From positions 1 to 64,000 of the forward strand of contig CAJBNH010000098.1 of the NCBI GenBank assembly GCA_903955385.1: DNA of 64,000 nucleotides, read 5' to 3'. The notes under the pieces are model-generated. The model was not told the origin of the DNA, made no database searches, and saw only the letters and a list, made by a program, of their open reading frames with translations. Made by a program: the position numbers and the translations under genes. Origin of the DNA: an uncultured Myxococcales bacterium (lineage in GTDB: Bacteria; Myxococcota_A; UBA9042). Position 1 is the first letter of the stretch. Every line of letters begins with the position of its first letter. Shown here piece by piece: positions 32,357 to 43,821 of this stretch.

Positions 32357-32565
32357 CCCGCCGCGCACTTCGGGCAACTCCCGCCCGACGCGCCTCTCCT
32401 GACGCCGACGGGAACGCGGCAGAATCCTCGAATTCCCACGGCGGATAAGCGCCTTGCCGGACCAACACGGCCGCTGCCGCGCGCGGATCGGGTGCGTCTT
32501 CTGCACACGCGTGGTATACGAGCGCGCGATCTGTCCGTCTGAGAGCAAACTCCGCGGGAGCATCC

Positions 32566-33459
32566 ATGGACCCCAAGCGCGGCGCACCGCCCCCCAAGCG
32601 ATCCGCAGTTCCGTCCGCCTCGGCGAACAAGCGCAAGGCCATTGCCACATCCAAGGCATCGACCGCCGCTCCCGCAGCGGACAAGCCGGGCCGCACGCAG
32701 CGCCGTGAGCCTTCGGTGCCGGCAGAGGACATCTGCACAATCGTGTATTGCGACGCGGACTTGCTCGTCGTGAACAAATCCTCTGGGTTCCCCGTGGTGC
32801 CGTCCGGGGCCTTCCACCGCCGGTCGGTGCTGGTCGCGTTGTCCGAGCAGGGCATGGGCAACCTGTACCCGATCAGCCTGCTGGACCCGGAAGCTACAGG
32901 ACTCGTGCTGCTGTCACGCTCTGAGGTGGCGGCGCAGGCCCTGCGCTGGAACTGGCGCAGCAACCTGTGCGAGCGGCAATATCTGGCCGTGGCGCAAGGG
33001 GATATCGCCGGTGCCCGTGGCCGCATCACGCTGACGATCGGCGCGGTCCGCAACGGCCGCACGACCAAGCACCAAGTGCTTCCCCTCGAGCTGGGGGGCC
33101 GACCGGCGGTCACGACCTGGAAGCTGCTGGCCCGAGGCCGAGGCCTGTCGCGACTGCTCGTCACGCTGCAGGGCGGCCGCTGCCACCAGATCCGCATCCA
33201 TTTGGCCGCCATCGGTTTTCCCATCGTCAACGACCGCGCCTATGCGCTGCAGTCGACCGAGGTTCCGCTGGCCGCGCTGCTGGACACACCGCAAAAGCAC
33301 CACGACGCCTCGACGCTGCCACCGCACCAAATTGCCCTGCATTGCGCGCGGGTTCACATGCCTCACCCGATCACCAACCAGCCCATGGAGTTCACGGCCC
33401 CCGTGCCGCGCATCCTGCTGGACCTGATGCCGGGGGCTTGGGTGGTCGACGCCACCTGA
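32566..33459 (+). CDS. RluA-family pseudouridine synthase-like protein with atypical catalytic motif
   Basis: This is a 297-residue protein. A Lys/Ala/Pro-rich basic segment (1-50) replaces the usual S4 RNA-binding domain and may bind RNA. The catalytic domain shows DADLLVVNKSSGFPVVPSG, a family-typical opening. The catalytic loop reads ISLLDPEATGLVLLSRS where most RluA members have HRLDxxTSGLLLxA: the Asp is kept but the preceding His-Arg is lost. C-terminal motifs are intact (GRCHQIRIHLAAIGFPIVND). It probably modifies rRNA or tRNA uridine; the target cannot be read from sequence. Monocistronic upstream of nuoB (same strand, 190 bases apart). Confidence 0.82.
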   Translation: MDPKRGAPPPKRSAVPSASANKRKAIATSKASTAAPAADKPGRTQRREPSVPAEDICTIVYCDADLLVVNKSSGFPVVPSGAFHRRSVLVALSEQGMGNLYPISLLDPEATGLVLLSRSEVAAQALRWNWRSNLCERQYLAVAQGDIAGARGRITLTIGAVRNGRTTKHQVLPLELGGRPAVTTWKLLARGRGLSRLLVTLQGGRCHQIRIHLAAIGFPIVNDRAYALQSTEVPLAALLDTPQKHHDASTLPPHQIALHCARVHMPHPITNQPMEFTAPVPRILLDLMPGAWVVDAT

Positions 33460-33510
33460 CCCAACACCGCAGAATCCCGAATTCCCGGGCACTGCTGGGC
33501 ACCTGCGGGA

Positions 33511-33539
33511 TTGCCCGGACCGCGTGCCTGTTGTAGAAG
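33511..33539 (+). promoter_or_regulatory. possible promoter for nuoB
   Basis: TTGCCC (33511-33516), 17 bases, then TAGAAG (33534-33539), each 4/6 to sigma70 consensus, about 115 bases before the nuoB ATG. Weak evidence in GC-rich DNA, but nuoB otherwise has no visible operon leader. Confidence 0.3.
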
Positions 33540-33652
33540 GGAACCGCCTCCAGCCCGGCAGCGACCGGGTCCGGGGCACGCCCCCACTGCACACGCCCTT
33601 CCCCCAACTCCATGCGCTGGAGGGCGGCACTTTCGGTTCGACGAGGTCGCTG

Positions 33653-34168
33653 ATGGGTCTGATGTTCCGCCAGAGCGAGTCCGGGCTTTCCATCGAGGGT
33701 GCGAATCCCCTGGAAGATCAAGTGATCACGACCAAGGTCGATGATCTGGTCAACTGGGGTCGGCGGTTCTCGCTGTTCCAGTACCCGTTCGTGACGGCGT
33801 GCTGCGGCATGGAGTACATGTCGGTCAACGCGCCGCAGCACGATCTCGCCCGCTTTGGCTGCGAGGTTCCGCGCTTTTCGCCGCGCCAGTCGGACCTGCT
33901 GATGGTCGTCGGCACGGTGACGCACAAGAACGCGCCCGCGCTGAAGCGTGTTTACGAGCAGATGACCGAGCCCAAGTGGGTGCTGGCGTTCGGCGCTTGC
34001 GCCTCGACCGGTGGCTTCTACGACAACTACGCCACGGTGCCGGGCATCGACCACATCATCCCGGTCGACGTCTACGTGCCGGGCTGCCCGCCGCGCCCCG
34101 AGCAGGTCATGGACGGCATCCTGCTGCTGATGGAGAAGATCAAGAACGGCCGCGCCGTGATCCGTTGA
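33653..34168 (+). CDS. nuoB: NADH-quinone oxidoreductase subunit B, solitary
   Basis: This is the 171-residue complex I subunit that carries Fe-S cluster N2, the last cluster before quinone. The ligands are present: the CC pair in TACCGMEYM, the Cys in FGACAS and the Cys in VPGCPPRP. GGFYDNYATVPGIDHIIPVD is typical of NuoB. GAGG seven bases before the ATG supports the start. Unusually it stands alone: no nuoA, nuoC or nuoD beside it, an RluA-like gene upstream and the convergent rlmB gene 12 bases downstream. Confidence 0.95.
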   Translation: MGLMFRQSESGLSIEGANPLEDQVITTKVDDLVNWGRRFSLFQYPFVTACCGMEYMSVNAPQHDLARFGCEVPRFSPRQSDLLMVVGTVTHKNAPALKRVYEQMTEPKWVLAFGACASTGGFYDNYATVPGIDHIIPVDVYVPGCPPRPEQVMDGILLLMEKIKNGRAVIR

Positions 34169-34180
34169 TCGGTCGCTCCG

Positions 34181-34942
34181 TCACCCGTTGATCAGCCGCT
34201 CCAAGGCAATCCCCGTCGCCACGCCCACATTGAGCGACTCGACCGCGCCCACACCCTCGACGCGTACCGCCTGACGACACGCGGCGCGCACCTCGGCCCG
34301 CAGGCCGGTCTCCTCGGCTCCCGCGACCAGCATCCATCCCGGCGCATGGCGGCCTCGACCCGCGAGCTGCGCCAGCGTCTGTCGGCCGTCCATCGCCAGG
34401 CCCACGGCAAGGCCTCCCGCGGCCTGAAAGCTCTCGAGGTCGCGCACCAAGTTGCGACTGCGCCAGACGGGCAGGGTCTCGAGGCCACCCTCTGCCGTGC
34501 GCCAGGCCGCCGCGCTCGCCATCGAGTCCGCCCCCTGTTCGGCCAGCAACAGACCGCGCGCGCCCAGAAAGGCCGCCGTCCGGGCCAACGCCCCCAGGTT
34601 ATGCGGATTGCTGACGCCGTCGAGCGCCAGCGTCACGCCAGGTGTATGCGCCAAGTCCTGCAGCAGCCGCGCGTCGGTGTGCACGACCATGGGAGACACC
34701 AACACCGCCACAAGCCCCTGATGCGCCCTGGAGCCCGACAACCGCTCCAGCTCGCCGTCCGTCACCTTGCGAAAGACCCGCCGCTGCGCCGCCAGACCGC
34801 GCAACGCGTCGGCCAACGCGCGCTCGTGGCGCTCTGCATAGAACAACCGCAGCACATCGCCGGGACGCCGCGCCAAGGCGGCATGAACGGCGTGCAGTCC
34901 ACACAGGGTCTGCTCCTGGCGCGTTGTGGGCTGGTTGGACAT
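34181..34942 (-). CDS. rlmB: SpoU-family rRNA 2'-O-methyltransferase (RlmB-like)
   Basis: This is a 253-residue SPOUT methyltransferase that uses S-adenosylmethionine to methylate a ribose 2'-OH, most likely G2251 of 23S rRNA. The N-terminal substrate-binding domain begins LCGLHAVHAALARRPG. The SpoU motifs are NPHNLGALARTAAFLGARG (motif 1), GAEETGLRAEV (motif 2) and VESLNVGVATGIAL (motif 3), which form the trefoil knot. The ATG at 34942 with GCGAGG upstream is preferred over an upstream in-frame start in the terminator region. Closely related enzymes (TrmH, RlmB) cannot be fully separated by eye. Confidence 0.85.
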   Translation of the reverse strand: MSNQPTTRQEQTLCGLHAVHAALARRPGDVLRLFYAERHERALADALRGLAAQRRVFRKVTDGELERLSGSRAHQGLVAVLVSPMVVHTDARLLQDLAHTPGVTLALDGVSNPHNLGALARTAAFLGARGLLLAEQGADSMASAAAWRTAEGGLETLPVWRSRNLVRDLESFQAAGGLAVGLAMDGRQTLAQLAGRGRHAPGWMLVAGAEETGLRAEVRAACRQAVRVEGVGAVESLNVGVATGIALERLING

Positions 34943-34987
34943 CGGGCCTCGCGGGGCACACCGTAGCGAGCCCCCCAGAAACGAAGA

Positions 34988-35034
34988 CCTCCCTCCCGCC
35001 TTGCCTTGCCGAAGCGAAGGGGGCGAGAGGGAGG
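34988..35034 (-). terminator. strong hairpin terminator of the Cys-rich lipoprotein gene
   Basis: Read on the minus strand, CCTCCCTCTCGCC pairs with GGCGGGAGGGAGG over 13 positions with one G-U wobble. A smaller CCTT/AAGG stem lies inside the loop. The T-rich TCTTCGTTT follows. It begins about 31 bases after the stop of the 35066-37861 gene and isolates it from rlmB. Confidence 0.75.
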
Positions 35035-35065
35035 CCTTGCAGATCAACCGCTTGGCAGTACCGAA

Positions 35066-37861
35066 CTAGAGACCGAGGTAGGCCTTCAGCCAGGCGTAGA
35101 AGCCGAGGTCAGCCGTGTACTTGGCTCCCGCAGCCTTGCCGGCGACGACGCTGCCGCCCGCGAACACGCGTGCGCCGTACTTCGGACCCGATCCCGTCAC
35201 CACCGCAGCGCCGTAGCGAGCCGTGAAGCCGGTGGGGGCGCAACCCTCGTCCATCGTGCCGTCGCAATCGTTGTCGACGCCGTCGCAGAGCTCCTTCGGC
35301 CCAGGCAGCACTTCATCCTTGCAGACGTCGAGCGTGCCATCCACCTTGCACTGCTGCGTACCTTCCTTGCACTGACCCTTGTTCTTGGTGGCCGGGTCGC
35401 CGGTGTAGCAGGCCACCTTCAGCGTCGCGTCGGGCGTGAAGATGCAGCCCTTCGAGGCGTCGCAGGTGTCCTTCGTGCAGGGCTTGGAGTCGTCGCACGG
35501 CAGGGCCTTGCCAGGCACGCACGTGTACTTGCTCGTCGCCGGGTCGTTGCCGCAAGCGTCACCCGTGGTGCACAGGTTGTTGTCACTGCACGGCTTGACC
35601 AAGTTGATGAACTTGCAGTCGCCGGTTGCGGAGTCGCACGAATTCTCCGTGCACTCTTCGTTGTCCTCGCACAGCTTCTTGGCACCCGGGACACAGACGC
35701 CGCCCGAGCACGCGTCGTTCTGCGTGCACTTGTTGCCGTCGGCGTCGCAGGCGACCGCGTTGGGCTGGTAGACGCAGCCGATCTTCGCGTTGCAGCTGTC
35801 GTCGGTGCAGGGGTTCTTGTCATCGCAGCTTTCAACCTTGCCGGGCGTGCATTGGCCGTCCTGACAAGAGTCGCCGGCGGTGCAGATGGTGCCGTCCGCG
35901 TCGCAGTCCAGACCGTTCTGCTTCTTGTTCAGACCGCACTTGCCCAGCGCCGGGTCGCAAGTGTTGGTCTGGCAAGCGTTGTTCAGCGACTCGTCGCACT
36001 TGACGATCGTGTTCGGATTGACCTTGCACTGGTACGGGGCGGCGGACTTGTCGCAGTACAGCGTGCCGTTGCAGGCGTTGCCGTCCTCATACTGCGCGCA
36101 CTGGCCGTCGTTGATGCAGCCGCACTTGTTGGAGCCCGAGACGCACTTGCCGGCCTGGCACGAGTCGCCCTCGGTGCAGACGTTGCCGTCGTCACAGGCG
36201 CCCTGATTGGCCGGCGCATTCACGCAACCCTTGACCTTGTCGCACGAATCGATCGTGCAGGCGTTGGTGTCGTCGCACTTCTTGACGAGGTCCTGAACCG
36301 TGCCCACGCAGGCGCCGTCCTTGCACGCGTCGGGACCCGTGCAAGCGTCGCTGTCGTCGCAAGCACCACCGATGTTGGCGTGAGCGCAGCCCTTGGCGGG
36401 GTCGCAGCTGTCGCCCGTGCAGGGGTTCTCGTCGTTGCAGTCGATCGCCGTGCCCTTGCAGCTGTCGGTCGTGCACTTCTCACCGGCGGTGCAGGGGCTG
36501 CCGTCGTTGCAGGGGATGCCTTCCGAGAACTTGTACGAGCACTTGCCGTCGAGGATGCCGCACTTGCCTTCGATGCACTGGTCGTCGCTCTTGCAGGCCT
36601 TGGCCGGGCCGGGCTCGCAAATGCCGTCCTTGCAGATGTCGTTCACGGTGCACGCATTCTGGTCAGCATCACAGAACAGGGTATTGTCGTTGGTGAACTT
36701 GCAGCCCGTCACGGGGTCGCAGGTGTCCTTGGTGCAAGTGTTGCCGTCGTCGCACGCCAGCTGGGCGCCCGCCTGGCACTTGCCGTTCACGCAGGTGTCG
36801 CCCTTGGTGCAGACCGTGCTGTCGGCATCGCAGGGGCCGTTCTTGTTGGTCGACTGGCAGCCGCCAGCGCCGTTGCAGGCGTCGTCGGTGCAGGGGTTGC
36901 CGTCGTCGCAGGTTGCCTCGTCGGTCTGGCCGTCGCAGTCGTTGTCCTTGCCGTCGCAGGCCTCGACATCCGGCTTCGGGGCGTAGCAGCTGGTCAGGCC
37001 GCCCTGGTCGGGCGCGCCGGGCTTGCCGGCGGCGAGGCAGGTGCGCTTGCCCTCGCACTTGGCTTCGCCCGAGACCGTGAAGCACTTGGTCGACAGCTCG
37101 AGCGTCAGGGCCGCCGGGCTGCAGGTGCAGGCCGCGCCGCCCTTGACCACGCACTGCTTGCTGGTCTGGCCGGCGATGTCCTTGGCGTCCGCGCACTCGT
37201 AGCCGGAAGCGCAGTCATCGGTGGTGGTGCAGGCGCTGCCGCAGAACGCGCCGTTGTCGCCGCCGTCGACGCAGCGGGCGCCGCTGTTGCCGGGGGCTTC
37301 GCACTCGACGTTGGCGCTGCAGGGGTTGCAGAGCTTGGGGAACTTCGGCACGCAGATGTTGACGACGTCGCCACCCATCGCGGTCGAGATGCACTTCTCG
37401 TCGGCGGCGCAGCCCTCAGAGCAGAAGCCCGCGCAACGCTGGCCCTGGGTCGTGTCGATGCAGAAGCCTGAGTCGCAGTCCTCGACCGAGGAGCACCCGC
37501 ACCCGGCGGCGCCAGGGTTATCGGTGCACTTCGGCGGCTGCTGGATGTCGGTGCCGATGTCGATGTCGGGCTGGACGTTGGTGTCGACGTCATCGGCGAT
37601 CTCGGTGTCCAGAGCGTCGGTGTCGGCGACATCGGTCTGGGTCACGTCAGCCGGAATCGGCGTGTCGGCGGTGTCTGCCACATCATCGACGCTGATGTCC
37701 ACGTCCGGGTCGATGGCGGTGTCTTCCGGCACCGGGTCGCCGCCGACGGGCACGTTGTCGCCGCAGGACGCTGACATGGCCACGAGACACAGGACTGCAA
37801 CCCTCGTGGCAACCGAGAGCGTGCGAGTCGCAGTGCGAAGGTCCGACTGGATGTTACGCAT
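35066..37861 (-). CDS. Cys-rich repeat lipoprotein, paralog 1
   Basis: This is a 931-residue lipoprotein: signal LCLVAMSASC, then an acidic Asp/Thr/Val spacer (about 38-110, for example DPDVDISVDDVADTADTPIP). A Cys-rich head (110-290) has CGCSSVEDCDSGFC and CNPCSANVEC. One MopE-type CDGKDNDCDGQTDE follows, then at least seven CDDGNPCTDDAC-type modules with CxxGxCxxG spacers. One special cassette (CGCINDGQC through KCDESLNNAC) is present once. A second MopE motif (CDGVDNDCDGTMDE) precedes a ~57-residue C-terminal domain ending WLKAYLGL. Extensive disulfides and metal binding are likely, with an extracellular location. The ATG at 37861 has GGGGAGA upstream. The next gene upstream on the same strand is its longer paralog. 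Confidence 0.88.
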   Translation of the reverse strand: MRNIQSDLRTATRTLSVATRVAVLCLVAMSASCGDNVPVGGDPVPEDTAIDPDVDISVDDVADTADTPIPADVTQTDVADTDALDTEIADDVDTNVQPDIDIGTDIQQPPKCTDNPGAAGCGCSSVEDCDSGFCIDTTQGQRCAGFCSEGCAADEKCISTAMGGDVVNICVPKFPKLCNPCSANVECEAPGNSGARCVDGGDNGAFCGSACTTTDDCASGYECADAKDIAGQTSKQCVVKGGAACTCSPAALTLELSTKCFTVSGEAKCEGKRTCLAAGKPGAPDQGGLTSCYAPKPDVEACDGKDNDCDGQTDEATCDDGNPCTDDACNGAGGCQSTNKNGPCDADSTVCTKGDTCVNGKCQAGAQLACDDGNTCTKDTCDPVTGCKFTNDNTLFCDADQNACTVNDICKDGICEPGPAKACKSDDQCIEGKCGILDGKCSYKFSEGIPCNDGSPCTAGEKCTTDSCKGTAIDCNDENPCTGDSCDPAKGCAHANIGGACDDSDACTGPDACKDGACVGTVQDLVKKCDDTNACTIDSCDKVKGCVNAPANQGACDDGNVCTEGDSCQAGKCVSGSNKCGCINDGQCAQYEDGNACNGTLYCDKSAAPYQCKVNPNTIVKCDESLNNACQTNTCDPALGKCGLNKKQNGLDCDADGTICTAGDSCQDGQCTPGKVESCDDKNPCTDDSCNAKIGCVYQPNAVACDADGNKCTQNDACSGGVCVPGAKKLCEDNEECTENSCDSATGDCKFINLVKPCSDNNLCTTGDACGNDPATSKYTCVPGKALPCDDSKPCTKDTCDASKGCIFTPDATLKVACYTGDPATKNKGQCKEGTQQCKVDGTLDVCKDEVLPGPKELCDGVDNDCDGTMDEGCAPTGFTARYGAAVVTGSGPKYGARVFAGGSVVAGKAAGAKYTADLGFYAWLKAYLGL

Positions 37862-38182
37862 GGGAATCTCCCCTGAACCGTGTTGGATGCAGCCGCCCTT
37901 GGGCCGCCAACTCGCCACTCCACCGACGCGAGCCATCACCGAATCGCCCGCGAGGCACACAGGACATACCAAGTCCACGCTTGCGACAAGCTGCAAGCCT
38001 GCCACAAGGCATGGAGGGTTTCAAACGAACTTTGCGAGAAGGTGGGGCACCCCTGCCCCCGAAGCATTCCCGACGGTTTCCCCCTCCCGCAGAAGGGGGC
38101 CCTGCCAGTGGCTCACATCCCCGCAAGTCGAGCTTCCGAATGGGCCCCGCGCGCAGCGAAGCCGTCTCGTCCTGGCCTGGGG
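37862..38182. other. spacer between the two Cys-rich paralogs
   Basis: There are 321 bases with no convincing gene. The sequence holds the hairpin at 38080-38099 and several C/G-run palindromes, and it must contain the promoter of the 37861 gene if that gene is not transcribed through from its paralog. No clear -35/-10 pair is visible. Confidence 0.5.
38080..38099 (-). terminator. hairpin after the longer Cys-rich paralog, no U-tract
   Basis: On the minus strand CCCCCTTC and GGAGGGGG form an 8-bp stem (one G-U) around a TGCG tetraloop, about 85 bases after the stop of the 38183-41824 gene. No T-run follows, so it may be a Rho-type or RNA-stability element instead. Confidence 0.4.
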
Positions 38183-41824
<3,642 letters not shown>

Positions 41825-42057
41825 GGCGGCACTCCCGGGTGATTCGGCCACGGCGACGAGACTACTCAGAAAAGTGAGCATGTACACAATCTGAGGTGCA
41901 CAGGCAAGACCCGATTCCTCCATCAGGTCGTGACTTTTCGGGCTTGGTGTCGTTTGTCGAGAGACGACGGCGACCTCTGGCGGTTCCTCGACCACCGTGC
42001 GATCTTCCGCGCCCTGTCCGGAGGCCGGCGAAGGCACCCGCAAGGAGCTTGAACGAC

Positions 42058-42747
42058 ATGGCGGAATTCCAGTGCGCGGAGTGCGGCAAGCCGTTCCAGA
42101 TCGGCGACGAGACACTGACGCGGTTCCCCGGATGGACTCCGCGCTTCTGCATGCAGCACCGCAAGGCCCGGACCACCGACACCGCGAAGCCGCGGGCCGA
42201 CACCAGTGGACGCCCCGCAGCCAAGACCGCCCAGCGGTTTGCCTCCAGTGGCGGGTCGACCCACGGCGAGGGCGACCTGACACCGGCCGAAGTGCTGGAG
42301 CGCTACACGGCGGGACCGCAGGACGGCATCTTCACCGACGGCGGCGCGCGGCCGAACCCGGGCGCGGGCGGCTGGGGCTTCGTGCACGTCGAGGCTGGCC
42401 GCATCGTCGCCGAGGGCCACGGCGGCGAACCGCACACGACCAACAATCGCATGGAGTTGACGGCGCTCATCCAGGCGTTGGGACAGCTGCCGCTCGACTC
42501 GCGCGTCACGGTCTTCAGCGACAGCGATCTATGCGTGAAGACCCTGACGATTTGGGCGAAGGGTTGGCGCGCGCGCGGTTGGCGGCGCAAGGAAGGCGAG
42601 ATCAAGAATCTGGATCTCGTGCAACAGGCCTTCGCGCTGGTCGAAGCGCGACCCGGCGTGCGGCTGCAGTGGATCAAGGCACACGATGGCAGCCGATGGA
42701 ACGAATACGCGGACGCGCTGGCGACCACGTTTCTGCGCGGCGGCTGA
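42058..42747 (+). CDS. rnhA: ribonuclease HI with N-terminal zinc-finger-like extension
   Basis: This is a 229-residue enzyme that cleaves RNA in RNA-DNA hybrids. The catalytic residues are visible in FTDGGARPNPGAGGWGF (first Asp), NNRMELTALIQAL (Glu), FSDSDLCVKTL (Asp) and AHDGSRWNEYADALA (last Asp). Residues 1-40 carry FQCAECGKPF and later FCMQHR, a C-x2-C ... C-x2-H pattern that may bind zinc, and are separated from the RNase domain by a disordered Ala/Arg/Thr/Ser linker (40-85). AAGGAG lies about 10 bases before the ATG at 42058; a longer frame start upstream is not supported. Convergent with the zinc-ribbon gene. Confidence 0.92.
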   Translation: MAEFQCAECGKPFQIGDETLTRFPGWTPRFCMQHRKARTTDTAKPRADTSGRPAAKTAQRFASSGGSTHGEGDLTPAEVLERYTAGPQDGIFTDGGARPNPGAGGWGFVHVEAGRIVAEGHGGEPHTTNNRMELTALIQALGQLPLDSRVTVFSDSDLCVKTLTIWAKGWRARGWRRKEGEIKNLDLVQQAFALVEARPGVRLQWIKAHDGSRWNEYADALATTFLRGG

Positions 42748-42773
42748 ACCAATCCTTAAAGCAGCTTGAGGAG

Positions 42774-43526
42774 TTACAGGGCGGCGACCGACCCGTCGGG
42801 CTCGTGCGTCGTCTCGGCGTACAGGTAGCGGCTGCAGTGCGGACACATCACGATGCTGGAGGCGCGCAGGATGTTCTCCACGAACCGGGGCTGCAGGATC
42901 ATGTTGCAGCCCTTGCAGGCGCTGTCGAGGACACGAACGACCGCTACGCCGCCGCGGGCCTGGGCGATCCTTGCGTAACGATTGACGATGGAGTTGTCCA
43001 AGCGCGAGGTGATCGCCTTGCGCCGCAGGTCGACCTCGGCGATGCGGGCGTCCATGACCGCCAGACGCTCCCTGTTCGAGCGCTCCTCAGCCGCGGCCTG
43101 CGAGCGGAGGTCCTGGACCTTCTGCTCCTCGCGGGCGATGGCGTCGCGGAACTCGTTGACGGCCGTGTCGAGGTTCTTGATCTCGTCTTCGCGCTGCGTG
43201 ATGGTCTTGCGGACCGTCTCGAGCTCCTTGTTGACCGCCACGTACTCCTTGGAGCGCGTGACCCCCGAGAGCTTGGCCTTGGCCTTGGCGAGCTTCTCGC
43301 GCTCCGCCTCCAGTTCGGCAGTCTTGGTGCGATTCCAGGTCTCGGCCTCGGTCAGCTTGTCGCGCTTGTCGACGAGCTCGCGGTCGAGGTGGTTGAGCAC
43401 CTTCTGCAGGCGCTCCATGCTGCTGACCATGGCATCGCGGCTGACGCGGATGTCGCGGCTCTCGTCGTCCAGAGCCTGCAACTTGCGCAACACGTCCATG
43501 ATGTCAGCTGGCTTCGTTACAATCAC
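42774..43526 (-). CDS. C4-type zinc-ribbon coiled-coil protein
   Basis: This 250-residue protein is a long coiled coil (about 10-180, with heptads such as KLTEAETWNRTKTAELEAER) ending in a C4 zinc ribbon: CKGCNMILQP and, later, CPHCSRYLYAE. The arrangement is that of the zf-RING_7 (PF02591) family, whose members (for example CT398) are linked to sigma54/flagellar or nucleic-acid functions in some species, but the general role is unknown. The GTG at 43526 is preferred because AAGGAG lies five bases upstream; the internal ATG (MDVLRKLQ) is the alternative. It lies just downstream of the tRNA gene on the same strand. Confidence 0.85.
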   Translation of the reverse strand: MIVTKPADIMDVLRKLQALDDESRDIRVSRDAMVSSMERLQKVLNHLDRELVDKRDKLTEAETWNRTKTAELEAEREKLAKAKAKLSGVTRSKEYVAVNKELETVRKTITQREDEIKNLDTAVNEFRDAIAREEQKVQDLRSQAAAEERSNRERLAVMDARIAEVDLRRKAITSRLDNSIVNRYARIAQARGGVAVVRVLDSACKGCNMILQPRFVENILRASSIVMCPHCSRYLYAETTHEPDGSVAAL

Positions 43527-43567
43527 TTGAACTCCTTGCACCTGCTTCCCCGCAGGCCAGCCGATCG

Positions 43568-43586
43568 CGTCGGGACGCACCCGACG
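43568..43586 (-). terminator. 7-bp hairpin between tRNA and zinc-ribbon gene
   Basis: CGTCGGG/CCCGACG with a five-base loop lies between the 3' end of the tRNA and the zinc-ribbon gene. No U-run follows. It may aid tRNA 3' processing or attenuate read-through. Confidence 0.35.
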
Positions 43587-43632
43587 AGCGGCCGTTGGTG
43601 GATCGGAGTCGCGTCTCGGCGCTCGATCTCGG

Positions 43633-43705
43633 TGGGCCCACCTGGATTCGAACCAGGGACCAGCCGGTTATGAGCCGGCAGCTCTAACCGCTGAGCTATG
43701 GGCCC
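43633..43705 (-). tRNA. tRNA with CAT anticodon, probably tRNA-Ile2 (lysidine type)
   Basis: There are 73 bases folding into a full cloverleaf: acceptor GGGCCCA/TGGGCCC, D-arm GCTC/GAGC, anticodon stem GCCGG/CCGGC with loop CTCATAA, a five-base variable loop, T-arm CCTGG/CCAGG with TTCGAAT, and discriminator A. CCA is not encoded (CCG follows A). C4-G69 and C5-G68 pairs favour tRNA-Ile2, whose C34 is converted to lysidine by TilS; an elongator tRNA-Met cannot be excluded by eye. Confidence 0.9.
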
Positions 43706-43722
43706 GGCCATAGCGGCGCAGT

Positions 43723-43752
43723 AGTGAACCCCCCGGGGCGGTCCCGTGTCAA
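43723..43752 (-). promoter_or_regulatory. tRNA promoter
   Basis: On the minus strand a consensus TTGACA (43747-43752), 18 bases, then TTCACT (43723-43728). Transcription would start about 11 bases before the tRNA 5' end, as expected for a tRNA gene. The -10 is only 3/6. Confidence 0.5.
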
Positions 43753-43778
43753 GGAAACCGACGCCGCACCGAACGCTA

Positions 43779-43802
43779 TCCGCGTGCCGGGTGGGCCGCG
43801 GA
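43779..43802 (-). terminator. hairpin after rpoD
   Basis: TCCGCG-GCC pairs with GGC-A-CGCGGA (nine pairs, one bulge) around a five-base loop, about 20 bases after the rpoD stop and upstream of the tRNA promoter. No strong U-tract. Confidence 0.45.
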
Positions 43803-43821
43803 GCCAAGGGGGTGAAACAGG

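Noticed and set aside
35006-37471. 821-residue plus-strand ORF opposite the shorter Cys-rich lipoprotein
   Set aside because: Same antisense effect; the minus strand has signal peptide, SD, motifs and terminator.
41825-41881. Upstream ATG (41881) as the start of the longer Cys-rich lipoprotein
   Set aside because: It would add 19 residues ahead of a good lipoprotein signal; the ATG at 41824 has a GGGAG-type SD.
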